NCBI GenBank assembly: GCA_009602725.1
Contig: WELB01000008.1
Span: 461,534 to 525,533, forward strand
Reading direction: 5' to 3'
Length of the DNA stretch: 64,000 nt
Source: Spirogloea muscicola
Lineage: Eukaryota; Streptophyta; Zygnematophyceae; Spirogloeales; Spirogloeaceae
The notes under the pieces were generated by a model. The model saw only the letters and a list, made by a program, of their open reading frames with translations. It was not told the DNA's origin and did not search any database. Of the stretch, positions 38,202-50,378 are shown in pieces. The stretch's first letter is position 1. Each line of letters starts with the position of its first letter. A program made the position numbers and the translations under genes.

Positions 38202-38948
38202 GTGGGCGCGGCCGCAGACCCCAAACCCCAAACCCTAACCCCTTGATTCCAAAACCTAAACTCAAAGTCGAGCTGCTGGCCGCTGAGGCGGCTCAGCTGG
38301 AGGCCGAACGGCGTGGGGAGTTGGGATGAGCCTGCAGCTTGCCGTGCCGGCCATGCCTGTCCAAGGCTGACTGCCGTGGCCACCTGAGGCTAAGAAGCGG
38401 TCTGAGACCTCTGCCAGGGACGGCAAAAGGAACGAGAGCGGCGGCGGCGCCACCGCCGCCGCTCGCGACGAGTAGAGTGGGCCAGCCGAGGGACGCTTTC
38501 AGTGGGTCCAGCGGGGGCGCCGTCGAAATATCCCACGGCAGCTCAACGATAGCGCCAGAACAGAGCCGGTGGCCATAAGTAAGTCACCATCAGCGCCGAC
38601 CGCTCATAAAGGGTCGATTGGTTAAATGTGCCACGCCCGCCCGCTCGGCGGCGGGTGCCGTATGGATCATCAAGACATATGGTCGACATAATTTGTGGGC
38701 CCACACCCCAAAAGGGCTGGCGCGCCTGCCGCGCCGGCCCTCCCAAGCGACGGTGCCATCAAGCAGGACATTTAACGTGACCCCTAGTTCACGGTTTCGG
38801 GCTGGCGGCGGCTGCGGCTGCATAGGCGGCGGCGGCGGGAGGCGGGCGGCCCTGGTCCTCCCCTGCTCGCGCGCCGCGCCGCCTGTGGCGGCCGCGTCGT
38901 GGCCGAGCTGAGCGTCGCCTGGAGCCGGCCCGGCGAGCCCCGCCGCGG
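38202..38948. promoter_or_regulatory. Shared promoter between MurF and DExH helicase
   Basis: This 747-base divergent interval separates the MurF start (38201, minus) and the helicase start (38949, plus). It carries a telomere-like block at 38219-38263 with an exact AAACCCTAA, the plant telo box, about 30 bases upstream of the MurF ATG. Much of the rest is GC-rich. No clear TATA box was found. Confidence 0.5.
38219..38263 (+). promoter_or_regulatory. Telo-box-containing telomere-like block
   Basis: Contains CCCCAAACCCCAAACCCTAA and a degenerate continuation. AAACCCTAA is the telo-box motif that plant genes use as a promoter element. It lies immediately upstream of the MurF start. Confidence 0.65.
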
Positions 38949-41900
38949 ATGCGCGGGCTGGCCGCCATGCTCAGGGCTTCCTGCAATCGCACCTTGAGGC
39001 TTCCGACTGCGTCCGCGAAGCTGCGCAACTTGCTTCCCGTCAGGCGCGCTGCGTTCGCCTCCGCTGCGTCGCCTCTCCCTCCTGCCGGCCCGAGCACGAT
39101 CTTCGCCTCTGAGCCTGCGCTGCAATGGCCAGCAGCCGCTCGGAAGGGCTCGCTGCACGGAGGTACTTCTGGTCGCCCGCTACTGACGCCGCTTGCGGAT
39201 CAGAGTCCAGCACTCGTCATCACAGGCGGTCTGCGTACGCAACCTCTCAGCTCCATCCAGAGCAAGCCTATCCAAGCCGCTACAGGAGTCAAGCGACGCG
39301 CCGCTCAGCTCCAAGTTCAGGTGATGCATGCGTTACTGCCTTGAGCTTTAGGAGTTAGATTTAAGGGTTTAGGGTTGTTACATATTGGTCTGGGGCTTAG
39401 GGTTAAAAGTGTAGCTGCTAAGTAGTGTCTTAGAGTAGGCAGAAACAGGTATAAGTTCAACCGAGGTGACGTGCGAGCTGCCGCTGCTCTATTTGAGCTG
39501 AAGCTGCCTTCTGATTCCATTTCGAGTTGGACTTAAGGTTTTGGGATCTGGGATCCAGCCTTCTCCTCCCTGTAGAAAGAGATCTCCACTTGATGTAGTC
39601 ATACACACTCTCATTCCATGTCATGGCATGGAAGACAAGGTATGCAGACGATTCTGTAGATTGTGAATTTGCATCAACAAGCTGAGGAGTGGTTGCAGGC
39701 TGCATAGGCAGCTGCAGCTACAAAAGCTCACCTGCGTTGCGTGTGTGCTATCTATCTGTGTGCAGACCAAGTTCAATGAAACGGCATGGCAGCATAAGCT
39801 CCTGCAGTTTCGACACGGAGATGAGATTGAGTTGATTTTGCGTTCAAAAGGTGATCGACTACATGCGGAGAAGTTGACCAACTTAGCTGGTCAGCTGGGA
39901 CTTGAGAGGTGTGGAGATATCTTTCACATCCTTATCTATGCACCTGACGATTGCAAAAGAGTCCCATGCTCAATCATACTTACTCTTGTTGTTAGCATTG
40001 CTAATACTGCTGTTGTTCAGCAAGCTAGTCTTCAGAGCTTGACGCTTGTTGGTCTGCACTTTGACTTTGACCCTCGTGCTGACTGCAGCAAGCTATATGG
40101 TAAGGTGTTTGTGATCAGCAAGGACCCTTTGCCCCGCTACCGCCCCGATCTTGACAACAAGCGGCCACAGCGGGAGGTAGGCTTAAGGAGGCATACTGCA
40201 ATTTGGCCATGCAGCTCACGACTCGCCTAAGCTACCTACGTGTTGGACGAGTTCTTGTGTTATGCTTGTGTCATGCTTGGTCTAAAATGAAAGTATGACA
40301 GGGAGACATTTATGTTGCCTTTGACTTCATGATTACCACTATCTGAGTACAGTAGGTACTGTACTGATAGCTGTAAGGTCGTTGCTGGTCATATGTTGCA
40401 TGCATCGTGAGCTGGCATGCTCCTACTTTGATAATTTAAGATTTGCTTAGCTGAGCCTGAAGTGCGCTGACTGGTGGTGCAGTTCAAATTGTCAGAAAGT
40501 ACTCGGAGGCAGGCTGTGAAGCTCCTCCAGGACTATTGGAGACGTTCCAGGGCAGACGACATGGCTGCTCCAAGTGCAACGTCGACGTCCAGTGCTGTGT
40601 TGAGTGGTCGGGCTGATCATGCAGTCAACGGAGGTGCCGGCTTGTTGAACGATTTCGATACCGTGATTGAGTCCTCTGAACAGGGTAGCCAATCAGCGCT
40701 GCCCAAGCCCACTAGGACCTCACTTGAGGGGAATGGTCGCTTGGAGGGTAGTGTCATCCAAATGCCCAGGGTTAGACTACAGACAGACAGACAAATTCGT
40801 CAAAGTGAAAGATTGAAGCAGAGGCAAGAGGCCTGGCAGGTGCCCTCCAAGACATCACTTAAGCACACAAGCACATGCAACTCCACATAGTCCAAATTCC
40901 AGCTGCATCTGCTCTGAGTTGAACAGATGCAACTATCTTGGACCTTCCCAGGTCTTCCAAGAGGCTTGTCTGCACCATGGTCAGACCAAGTCCTGCTTGC
41001 TGACTTTCAACAAGTGCTTGTAGCAGGCGATGGCTGAGGCACAGAAATTGCTCCAGCTTCGGAAGAGCTTGCCTGCCTTTGGCAAGCGGCAGATGTTCCT
41101 TGATGCAATCCGCAAGAACCAGGTATGAACTACTCTTCAGAGGCCCTAGGCAGGGTGGCTGTACATGTAGGCAGTTTGTGATTCTAATTACTGTAACTGT
41201 GGAAAGCTTGTCAAATCAAGGTGACCTGCTATCCACTCACTTGAGGAATATGGCTGCTACTCAGGTGGTGGTAATATCTGGGGAAACAGGTTGCGGCAAG
41301 ACGACGCAACTTCCTCAGTACATACTGGAAAGTGAGATAGCAGCTGGTCGGGGTGCCTTATGTAACATTGTCTGCACCCAGCCTCGTCGAATATCAGCAA
41401 TATCTGTAGCTGAACGAGTTGCTTCAGAACGCGGGGAGGAGGTTGGCGAACTGGTGAGCAATAAAGACATTGCCTTGATATGATGGCCTTGATATAATCC
41501 CTAACAAGCAATGTCTGCAAGTACTATGTGATATAGAGTTGCTGGAGTAGGATGGGAGATCTACATGGTGAGGGATCTAGATGGCTTTTCTTTGGAGCAG
41601 ATTTCCAATTTTATCAGCTTGGGAATGTGGACTCATATCTATGATGAGTAACTTCATCATAGATATGTCCTGGGCTTTCCTCATTCTCCCTGGCCCATCC
41701 TTATGTAATGATGCAGGTAGGATTCCAAGTGCGTCTAGAAAAGGCCAGAGGCCAAAGCACAAGGCTGCTCTTCTGCACCACCGGCACACTGCTTCGGCAA
41801 CTCCAAAGTGACCCCGTCCTCCATGGCATTAGTCATGTCATTGTTGACGAGATTCATGAGCGTGGGATCAATGAAGGTAAAGTGCAGGAGATCGGATGCA

Positions 41901-44900
41901 CCACCAAACAGTTGTTCTCAGCCTGCAACAGACACAAGAATCTGCATGTTTTTAAACTCCAACAAACTCCAACCTAGAGCTTTCATTGTCAGACAGGCTG
42001 AGCAAATCTAGGCATATGCTTTATTGTTGACATGAGATTCCTGTTGACAAGGTATCTGTCATAATCCACAGACTTCTTGCTTATTGTCCTGCAAAAAATT
42101 CTTCCTTGCCGACCTGATTTGCGAGTGGTACTGATGAGTGCCACCTTGGATGCAAAGCTTTTCTCTGGTTTCTTTGGAGGTGCACCTGTAATGCACATAC
42201 CAGTAAGTTGGTCAAAGAGCTCACGTGACATGCAAACAAAAATTGAGAGTGCTACTTTGAAGAGCTCATATTCCTTGTGAGTAGGTCAATACAACCTCTG
42301 TTAGTTGCTCTTCTTATTGGACATGTGTTATTTTTGGGAAGCTTAACTCCCAAGGTTGTGAATCAATCTGCACTGGTTGTCTATATGCAGGGGTTCACAT
42401 ATCCAGTGAAAACACATTATTTAGAGGACATACTTGAGATAACCGGCCACATCATCACTCCAAGCAATCAGGTGGATGATTATGGCTCTGGGAAAAAGTG
42501 GCGGCAGTACAAGCAGTTGCAATACACTTTGGGACAGAGAAGCAATGCTGTCACCAATCTAGTTGAGGTGCGCCATTGAAAAGGAGGTGTGCAAGTATTG
42601 CACTACTCATGAATAATTTTCTGAGAATAAGGTCTGCATGGAAAAGCTTCCGCTCATCTGGCAAGAATCCAACATTTCATGTCACGATGCCTGCCTTCTG
42701 TGTTCATACTCACGAAAATCAGTTGGATCGATCTTGTTGTCAAATCCAGGAGGCTCTTCGAGATGCTGACTTTGGAAATCTAAGACCTGCGACTCAAAGG
42801 TCCCTGGAATGCTGGGCAGGAGAGGGCTTGGGATTTAATCTTATTGAGAGTGTGCTGGCACATATTTGTCGTAAGGAGGGTCCAGGAGCCATTTTAGTAA
42901 TCATAACAGGCTGGGAGGACATTTCTGCACTTCTCTCGCAGCTTCGTGCACACCCTCTTCTGGGTGATGAGCAGCAGGTCCTTCTACTATGTTGTCATGG
43001 CTCGATGGCCACAGATGAGCAGGTACACTGTAGAAGACAGTCTGTCTAATGTGAATACTAGCATACCATGGCACAACTTCTATTAACTAGTGTGCACCAC
43101 CAGTCTTGTCTAATTTGTTTAAAGAATTCAAGTTCAATTCTTGTGCGGCAAAGTTCTGATATTTTGTGTTTTGTCAATCAATCAACTCAACCACAGAGGC
43201 TCATATTCAAGCCTCCACATCTTGGTGTACGCAAAATTGTGCTGGCTACCAATATTGTGGAAACAAGCATCACCATCAATGATGTCGTATACGTGGTTGA
43301 CTGTGGAAAAATGAAGGAGAAGACCTATGATGCCCTCAACAACACACCTTGTCTTCTCCCGTCCTGGATATCTCAAGCTTCTGCCCAGCAGGTCAGTCAG
43401 TATCAACTCATTGTGAAGATATGTTTGCTAATTTACCTGCAGGGACGTCTTCAGATTCTGGGAATGTCCTGTCTGACCAGTTCAGTCACATGCTACCTCT
43501 AAAAAATAGCAGTCTGACCTTTATGGACCTTTCTCTGCAGAGAAGTGGCAGGGCTGGAAGAGTGCAGCCAGGAGTTTGTTTTCATCTGTACCCAAAGGTG
43601 GTGTTTGAAGGGCTTCCCAAGTACCAACAGCCAGAACTTCTTCGCACTCCCTTAGACGCTCTCTGCCTCCAGATAAAGAGCTTGGGTCTGGGAGGAGTTG
43701 CTCAGTTCCTTTCCTGTGCTCCCCAACCTCCTGACAAGTTAGCGGTATGTATGCCTAGAAGCACCGAGCAATGTGCGGGGTCCTGTATTCTGGCCCTCTA
43801 GCAAGGCAAAAGTTGCAGGCTCGGTAGCCGCTTGTTGTCCTTTGTCTATGTCTCTCCCAGAAGAAGATTCTCAATCTCATAAGATGTGTCACGTGCTTGA
43901 GCAGGTGCAGAAAGCAGTACAACTCTTGACGTCCATTGGAGCATTTGGACCAAATGAGGAGCTCACACCATTGGGTATGCTAAATCATTTGTTCTTTGTT
44001 CTTGCTGATTGTGTAGGTAGCAGGGCAGACATCACTCATAGTCTCAGCTATTTATCTGAAGTCAGGACGTGTCTGCATACATCTTGATACTGATATTGAC
44101 TGTCTTGGTGGCTGTCCTTCCTCTTTCTCCAGGACGCCATCTTTGTGACCTGCCAGTGGACCCTCGCATTGGCAAGATGCTTATAATGGGTGCTGTTTTC
44201 CAGTGTTTGAGCCCCATCTTGACTGTCGCTGCTGGTCTCACATTCCGTGACCCTTTCGTCATTCCTACAGATCAGAAAGAGGTTGGAGGCCAAATAGCAA
44301 GCGTAGAATGGGTATCAGATTGCCTCCAACTTGCAAGGTCATGCATTATAGTGGTGCCTGCCAGTGGTATTTCATACCTCCTATCTGCACCTCGTATGAT
44401 GTCCTGCCTCGCTGGCACGCCAATGCTAAGCATTCTGTCATATCTAAGGTATGGAAATGTGTGCTGACAGGCTGCAGACAGTGTGCGCGGTATGTTTGGA
44501 GCTCAGAATAACAGCGACCATATGGCCCTTGTCCGTGCCTTTGATGGCTGGACGGCAGCCGTCAGGTCTGGCCAGGGAGGCACATATTGCTGGGACAACT
44601 TCCTTAGCATGCGGACCTTGCAGGTACAGAGGTTGTCAATCGAATTCACAATGTTGACACACCATGTTATGCGGAGCAATATATCCTGCACTTAATATGA
44701 CCACGTTCGAAGAGATGACCATGTTTGAAGAGATCATTGTGGGGTGATTTGCTTTGTGTATACGTTGTCAGATGATGTGCAAGTTGAGGTCGCAACTTGT
44801 GGACACGCTGGCTGGAATGGGCTTCATTGATGATGTCGCTGGCTCAGTCGGAGCTAATAAGAACAGTGGGGACTCTGAGCTTGTCAAAGGCATCATATGT

Positions 44901-46719
44901 GGGGGTCTGTTTCCAAATGTGGCATCAGGAGAAGTAAGCAGCTGCGGATAACATGACTTGTTTGCATTTTCGGAAATATGCTCCTCTGAGGTGCTGTTAT
45001 GTTGTGTGCATTGAGCTAAAATTACATTCCACTGGCATGATCTCAGTGTAATGACCTGTATCTACATTGATGACCTTCATCTGAGTGTGATAACAAATAT
45101 ATCTGAAGAGGTGCCCGTATTTTCATTGCCAGAATTTGATTCGATTTTGTGAACCTTCTCTGCAGAGGAGGGCAAGATCAACCATCTTCAAAACAGTGGA
45201 AGATGGACAAGTCTCCCTGCACCCTGTACGTTGTTTGCGATGTGCATCAAGAAGCTCAAAGAGGACATGGAAGAATGCATCATTCAAAATCGCATGGAAA
45301 TGACAGAACAGTGTTGAATATTGTACGGTTCTCCTTGTACAACCCATTCTGTATCTTCAAGTGAGGGTGTCCAAGTTCTTGCCTAATGTTGGTTTACATT
45401 GACATCAGGCTTCTATCAATGCAAAGGAGCCTCTATTTACACAGCCTTGGTTGGTCTTTGATGAGAAGGTGAGAGGCTTAATTGCTACTCAATGCTGATT
45501 CTTATGCTTGTGCATTACTTTAATGATTCACCTACTACCTTCTAAACTGTTAAGGGCAGATTCGTGCTTGAGTGCTTCTTTGATACCCGAGGAAGTCAGG
45601 CAAGACTCACACAGCTTGATTGCACCTGCTTGGTTAACAGATGATGACATCGTCCATCTTCATCCGTTCTTCAACTGGCATCTCTGATGCTGCCCTCCTC
45701 CTATTTGGCGGCAAGTTAACCCCTGGTGATGAGGTTCGTCTCTCCTCATCAGTCTCATATGTGTCTGTTGTAGTGCGGCTCGTGGAACTAGGAGTCCACT
45801 CAGGTATGTCTTGTCAGCAGTTCCTCAGTACAGAGTATTACCAGGGCATGCTTGGTGTCTGGCACCTTCTTAATACTTGTCAAGTTGGGTGTGGCAGCCT
45901 GGATACGTACACATGCTGGACCAGTCCCTGGAGTTCTTCATGACACCAGAGGCTGGGCGATTGGTTCTTGCATTGCGTGGAGAGCTAGATGCACTCGTCA
46001 ACAAGAAGGCAAGATCGTTGATGACAAAAATTTTCAGTGGCCTTGTCAATATGTACCAATTCAATGGCTGAAGCTTGCTTTGTGTACTTTCCTGGCTGAC
46101 AAGCGTACACTCCTCTTTATTGGCAGTTCTTGGACCCAAAGACGTGCATTGAGGAGGAAATGACTCTCTTATTAGAGGGCGTGAGAATGATGCTGCATTG
46201 CCAGGACAGCAATGGTGCATTCATCTCTGGACGGATAGAGAAGAAAGCTGCCAAAAAGTTTTTGAGACTTGCCCCAAGCACAACCAGCAGTGGGGCCAAG
46301 GTCAAGCCTCCCATGTCCCGAGGCCCTGGCAATGGGAAGGACGTGATGGATATTAAGGGCTTACTGCAGGTAGGCCTACTACTGTTGCCCTTCAATGCGT
46401 ACCCTGCTGGAATGTGTGCTACCATAGGGGCTGGAGGATACACAGATTTAAGTAACTTTGTTTGCTTTGCACTCCCCTGCAGAGCTTCATACAGAAGAAG
46501 GAGAGACTGCTGCCCAGCTATAGCGTTGCCGAACTGGGCACAGAGCAACGGCCAAGGTATCAAGCCACTGTAAAACTGGGAGGAGGCAGTATGTTTTTGG
46601 GTAAAGCTGCAGGAAACAAGAGGCAGGCAGAGAAGAATGCCGCTTCTGCTGCATGGGACCACTTGAATGTGCTATATGGAGAGCAAGAACGGGGTGAAGT
46701 TGCGGAAGCAGTGTGCTAG
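38949..46719 (+). CDS. DExH-box RNA helicase with C-terminal dsRNA-binding domain (DHX36/DExH3-like)
   Basis: This is a large ATP-dependent RNA/RNP helicase of the DEAH/RHA family, split into about twenty exons. The ATG at 38949 opens a basic Ser/Ala-rich N-terminus ([20 protein letters not shown]) that may target an organelle. The first intron (39321-39765) joins in phase 0. Then come [20 protein letters not shown] (about 40120), [17 protein letters not shown] (about 41060), motif [10 protein letters not shown] (about 41281), [16 protein letters not shown] (about 41378), motif II DEIH (about 41848), motif III SAT (about 42137), [20 protein letters not shown] (about 43240) and motif [13 protein letters not shown] (about 43542). 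The helicase-associated winged-helix region and an OB-fold part ([13 protein letters not shown], about 44218) follow. The last exons read [19 protein letters not shown] and a dsRBD-like end (KGLLQ...[14 protein letters not shown]...[16 protein letters not shown]), stopping at 46719. My exon list gives roughly 1,200 residues. Confidence 0.92.
39362..39406 (+). repeat. Telomere-like TTTAGGG block in helicase intron 1
   Basis: Reads AAGGGTTTAGGGTTG, then GGGGCTTAGGGTTAAAAG after a short interruption. It lies about 40 bases into the first intron of the helicase gene. Confidence 0.8.
41634..41667. repeat. Perfect 14-bp hairpin in helicase intron
   Basis: Left arm CATATCTATGATGA (41634-41647), loop GTAACT, right arm TCATCATAGATATG (41654-41667), all pairs matching. 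It sits in the intron between the exons that encode helicase motifs I and II. Confidence 0.9.
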
Positions 46720-47234
46720 AAATGCCAGCAGGTCAACGTCCTGTTTAGCCCAAGAAAACAAGCTTTCCTGTTAGCAAGTTGACATGTTGTTTGCATAGGT
46801 CTACACTGCTTCTTACATCAGCAGAACAATAGTACTTCGCGACATAAAGTCAACAGTGTCCAGATTTATTGCTTAGACAGCACAGTAGAACATTAGAATT
46901 AGCCATTGCTTACATTGTTTTTGTGCTGCAAGTTGATGCACAAGCATCTAGCCAGCGCGATTGTGACGTCCCTGAGATGTACTTGTGACTTCTCCCACTG
47001 TGACACCCAGACATGGTGGCACAGCTGCTCGTCAATCCTGACACAAGATGACCTGGCACTTTGAGCCCAATTGTTTTGTACAGGCAACTGGCCTGTCAAG
47101 CAGGATAAGCACTTGACCTTGTGAATATGTCACCTTCTGAAGTTGTCATCTGGACTACATGTTTTGTAGACCAAAGATTTGAGCACGTATCACTACCATG
47201 CAGGGTTGCAAGCCCAAGCAAAATCATGAATTTC
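46720..47234. other. Intergenic, no gene seen
   Basis: This is the shared 3' flank of the convergent helicase and YceD genes. It has no conserved ORF, repeat or RNA gene that I recognise. Confidence 0.6.
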
Positions 47235-48448
47235 TCAAGATCCAGATTGTTTCCTATTCTCCTCGTCCTGCATCTGAGCCTTCAGCTGCTCCAGCAGCCC
47301 CCACTGCCTGTTCGTGGGTTGTGGGCCAACCGTGGAAGCTGGGCCCACCTCGCAGCGGCACGGCGCCTTGTTTAGGTTCACTCCACACACTATGCAGAGG
47401 CCCCGGCAGGCCTCCCGGCACAGCTTTCTGATTGGAATCTCTAGGTGGACTGTATCACGAATGTACGTGGAGATATCAACCTCCTGCGCTGTTGCCGGGA
47501 AGTGGAGCCGGTCATCGAGGTCGATGTCCAGCACGCCATCAGCAGGCTCATCGGTGTCGCTGGGAGCCCAACTGCTGTCCTTGCTCAAGACAATGCCGAG
47601 ACTGCGCTCCGCGGGCTCCTCTACCGGCCTCTCCGTGAGCTTGAGGCTGACATCCGCCAGCACACGCTCTGCCACCAGCGCCAAGCACCTGTGAGGGCAA
47701 TAAGCGGCAAGGCTGAGCCACACACTCTATGCAAGCTGGATTGGCTAAAATTCGGCTGACCGGCTGTGCCTGGAAAAAGGACAATTAGCCAGTCCTTAAG
47801 CTTCAGGGTCCTAAGCCCGTCCACAGCAATTATAGATTATAGTTGACGAGGGCGTTGATGACCGAGTAGGTTTGGCCCTCACCTGTTGCACCTCACCGTG
47901 ATGGCCGTCCGAATGGTCCCATCCAGCCGGATGTCAGCACTATCCTGCTCCACATCTACTGAGACGAGCACAGGCGTGGGCCCGCTGCCGCCTTCGCCTC
48001 CAACATTGCCGCCGTCAACTCTGTCAACACTCATGCTGGCATCTTTGAGGCCCATCTGCAGGGCCAAGTCATGGGAGAGCTGTGAAGACAGCTTGGTCAA
48101 GTGCAGCCGCTCCAGCGTCGTGGCCAGCTCCAGGTGGCGGCCCTTGATGCCCCGCCGAAAGAACAGTGCGCCCTGCCATGGCTGCTGCTGCTCGCTGTCC
48201 CGGCCCTCAGTTGCCGCTGAGTCCTCTGAGTCATCAGCAGCATCCTCACCCGTGCCTCTCAGCACTGCCCTCCAGACACCCCTCTGATGAAGTCTGCGCT
48301 CTTTCAGATTCTGTTGCCCTGACACAAGACGAGTCCCGAGCACCAAATAGCGCGTACGAGGAAAGGCCCGGCTTTCAGGCGGGAAGCAGAGCCTTAAGGA
48401 GTAGCCAAGAGGCGGGTGAACCCATGGTGTCATCTGAAGGACAGCCAT
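47235..48448 (-). CDS. YceD/DUF177 family protein, probably plastid rRNA accumulation factor
   Basis: DUF177 proteins are small metal-binding proteins. The bacterial and plastid forms are needed for normal 23S rRNA accumulation. Exon 1 (about 47887-48448) includes GALFFRRGIKGRHLELATTL, TKLSSQLSHDLALQMGL and DSADIRLDGTIRTAITVRCN. A short intron joins it to exon 2 (about 47235-47694), which starts RCLALVAERVLADVSLKLTE and contains YIRDTVHLEIPIRKLCREAC, then GLCIVCGVNLNKAPCRC and WGLLEQLKAQMQDEENRKQ. The CxxxCxxxCxxC cluster (LCREACRGLCIVCG) and the NLN...CxC that follow are the family signature. The chosen ATG at 48448 gives MAVLQMTPWVHPPLG; the start is uncertain because the frame is open upstream. 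It is convergent with the helicase gene. Confidence 0.85.
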
Positions 48449-49476
48449 CGTCAGAGTAGGGCTACTGCTGCACGTCACTTTGTAAATCGATATATGTGTC
48501 CTGAGCCCTGTGCTTGGCGTCAACTTAACGAGAACTGAACACGTTGACTCAGCGACCTGAAATGCAAAGGGCCAACACTGATTGCTGGTGCTTTTGCAGG
48601 TCGATGAACAGATGCAATAAGCATCAAACAGTGACGGGAGAAAGTAACAATTATCCAGATTCAATTCCAATCAGCCCAAACCATATTATGTTGTCACGCC
48701 TAGCCTATGGTCCCCAGCATGTCATAAGGAGTCCTGCAGGCTGACCTCGGACGGGAGCTTTGAGGACTGGTGCCTCAGGCTTCCTGTACAAGTTGTCGCT
48801 TGAGCTTCTCCAGCTCCTCTGGACATGCGTCACACGATGCCACTCATTTACAGGTCAGCCATTGAGGCCGGGCTTTCGGCCACAGAGCAAGAAGGACAAG
48901 GCCATTGCTCACACATGCAATGCAATGCTGGCTACCATGGCTCCACAGCCTCCTGCTGCAGAGGGTGCCATTGGCTGCGTGTGGGAGTGCCAAAGTGCTC
49001 CGCGCCTTTGTATGCAGCACCGGCTTTGCACGATAACGAGACTGCCTGAGGGTGGGAGTTTAGACTCACAGACCGAGTCTACATATCTGGCAGAAGGCTT
49101 TTAGATATTTGACTTGAAGGCCTGTCAGGCTGTCAGGCTGTCAGGGGTCGTGTCGGGTGTCAAGAAGTAGGATATAGACGTACCGACGAGGTTGAGGGTC
49201 AATGGTCAAGGCTTCAAACCCTCTAGAGCAGGGCACGGAACACTACTTCCTAGCCCATCAGACTATGGACCAGGACTGTGGGCCTCACTCTGCTGCCGGT
49301 TCAGGGCGGCGCGCTTGTCTGAGAGGAAGAAGATGCCCGAGCTCTGCAGGTAGACCTCCTGCGCGCCCAACTGCTCGGCCCAGTGAGACTGGCGGCTGCG
49401 TGGTGCTCAAGAAGCACCGGCACAGAGAGCTGAGCTGGGCGCCCGGAGCTCGGCACATACACTATAAGACTTACGG
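48449..49476. other. Upstream flank of YceD; no gene recognised
   Basis: ORFs of 60-115 codons occur on the plus strand, but none resembles a known family. A short repeat, CAGGCTGT in three tandem copies (about 49127-49145), is the only structure seen. Confidence 0.5.
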
Positions 49477-49519
49477 TCAGGGTTTAGGGTGTAGTGGGTT
49501 TTGGGTTTTGGTTTTAGGT
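49477..49519 (+). repeat. Telomere-like TTTAGGG block
   Basis: Reads CAGGGTTTAGGGTGTAGTGG followed by GTTTTGGGTTTTGGTTTTAG. No gene is recognised around it, although an undetected exon could lie on either side. Confidence 0.75.
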
Positions 49520-50149
49520 GCTGATCAGTCTAAACTGGCGCGACAAACACGAGTTGAGTTTATCCATTGTGGCCGGCGACGGCGCCATCTGGGCGGCTCG
49601 GCGGGCTTTGACGACGATTGCCCGCGCAACCGGCATTAGGAAGCACGACAGCGCAGAGGCATGGCCCCAGGCGGGCGTTTACAACCGTGGACAGGGAGAA
49701 CGGCCTGACTGGAGGGCAGAGGGAGGGTTTGGGATTAGGCATCTAGGAGTTCGAGGGGGCCTCACCCGGTGCGCCGGCAGGGCGCGCAGCTCGGCGCACG
49801 CCACCTCCAGCTCCCGCGCCTGGCAGCGGCACGGCGCGGCAGCGCCGCTTGCCGTCAGCCATACTAAACAATATATGCATCTACAGATGGGTAGAGGGAC
49901 GGCGGCAGGGAGGCGGCAGGGCAGCCGCGCGGCGGGGGCGCCTGCCTTGGCCTCCGCGGGGGCTCGGGCCCGCGGCGCGGCGGCGGCGGCAGAGGCGGAG
50001 GGCTACGCGGCCATGGATGTCGAGAAGCGGGCCGCCGTGGAGCAGGGCTCCACTGCCACGGGAGTCGCTAAAGGCCGCGGCGCGCTCCATACCCTACTCG
50101 AGAACATAGCGAGTCTGGGATATGCACGACGCGAGGATATGCTCCCAGC

Positions 50150-50342
50150 CCAGATGGGTATGCCGGCAGCCTATCTGTCATTTCTGCGACGTCGAGTGTC
50201 AACCTGTCTACAACGAGCTCAGGCGTATGCTCTGCATCAGAAAGCTGGTCGAGCCTTAGCTGCTGGCACAAGAGCTAGTCAATTGCCGTCCGGTATTCGA
50301 GCGTCAGCTAGCGACCTCTAAGTGCTGACTCGTGGTTACTGA
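50150..50342 (+). mobile_element. LINE-like 3' coding tail, broken
   Basis: The sequence reads AAYLSFLRRRVSTCLQRAQA and HQKAGRALAAGTRASQLPSG, aligning with the 22380-22545 copy (RMRLAVSLQRSMARAL, RAGRALAAASG). A one-base frame change and stop lie just before the conserved VLTRGY and TGA at 50342. The frame is open upstream to 49518 but has no similarity I can identify there. Confidence 0.7.
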
Positions 50343-50378
50343 GCGGGTCAGCTTAGCAGCAGGTGACGTACATTTGTC

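Noticed and set aside
48760-49104. Plus-strand ORF of 114 codons upstream of YceD
   Set aside because: No recognisable domain or splice pattern; cysteine content looks incidental. It is kept as intergenic.
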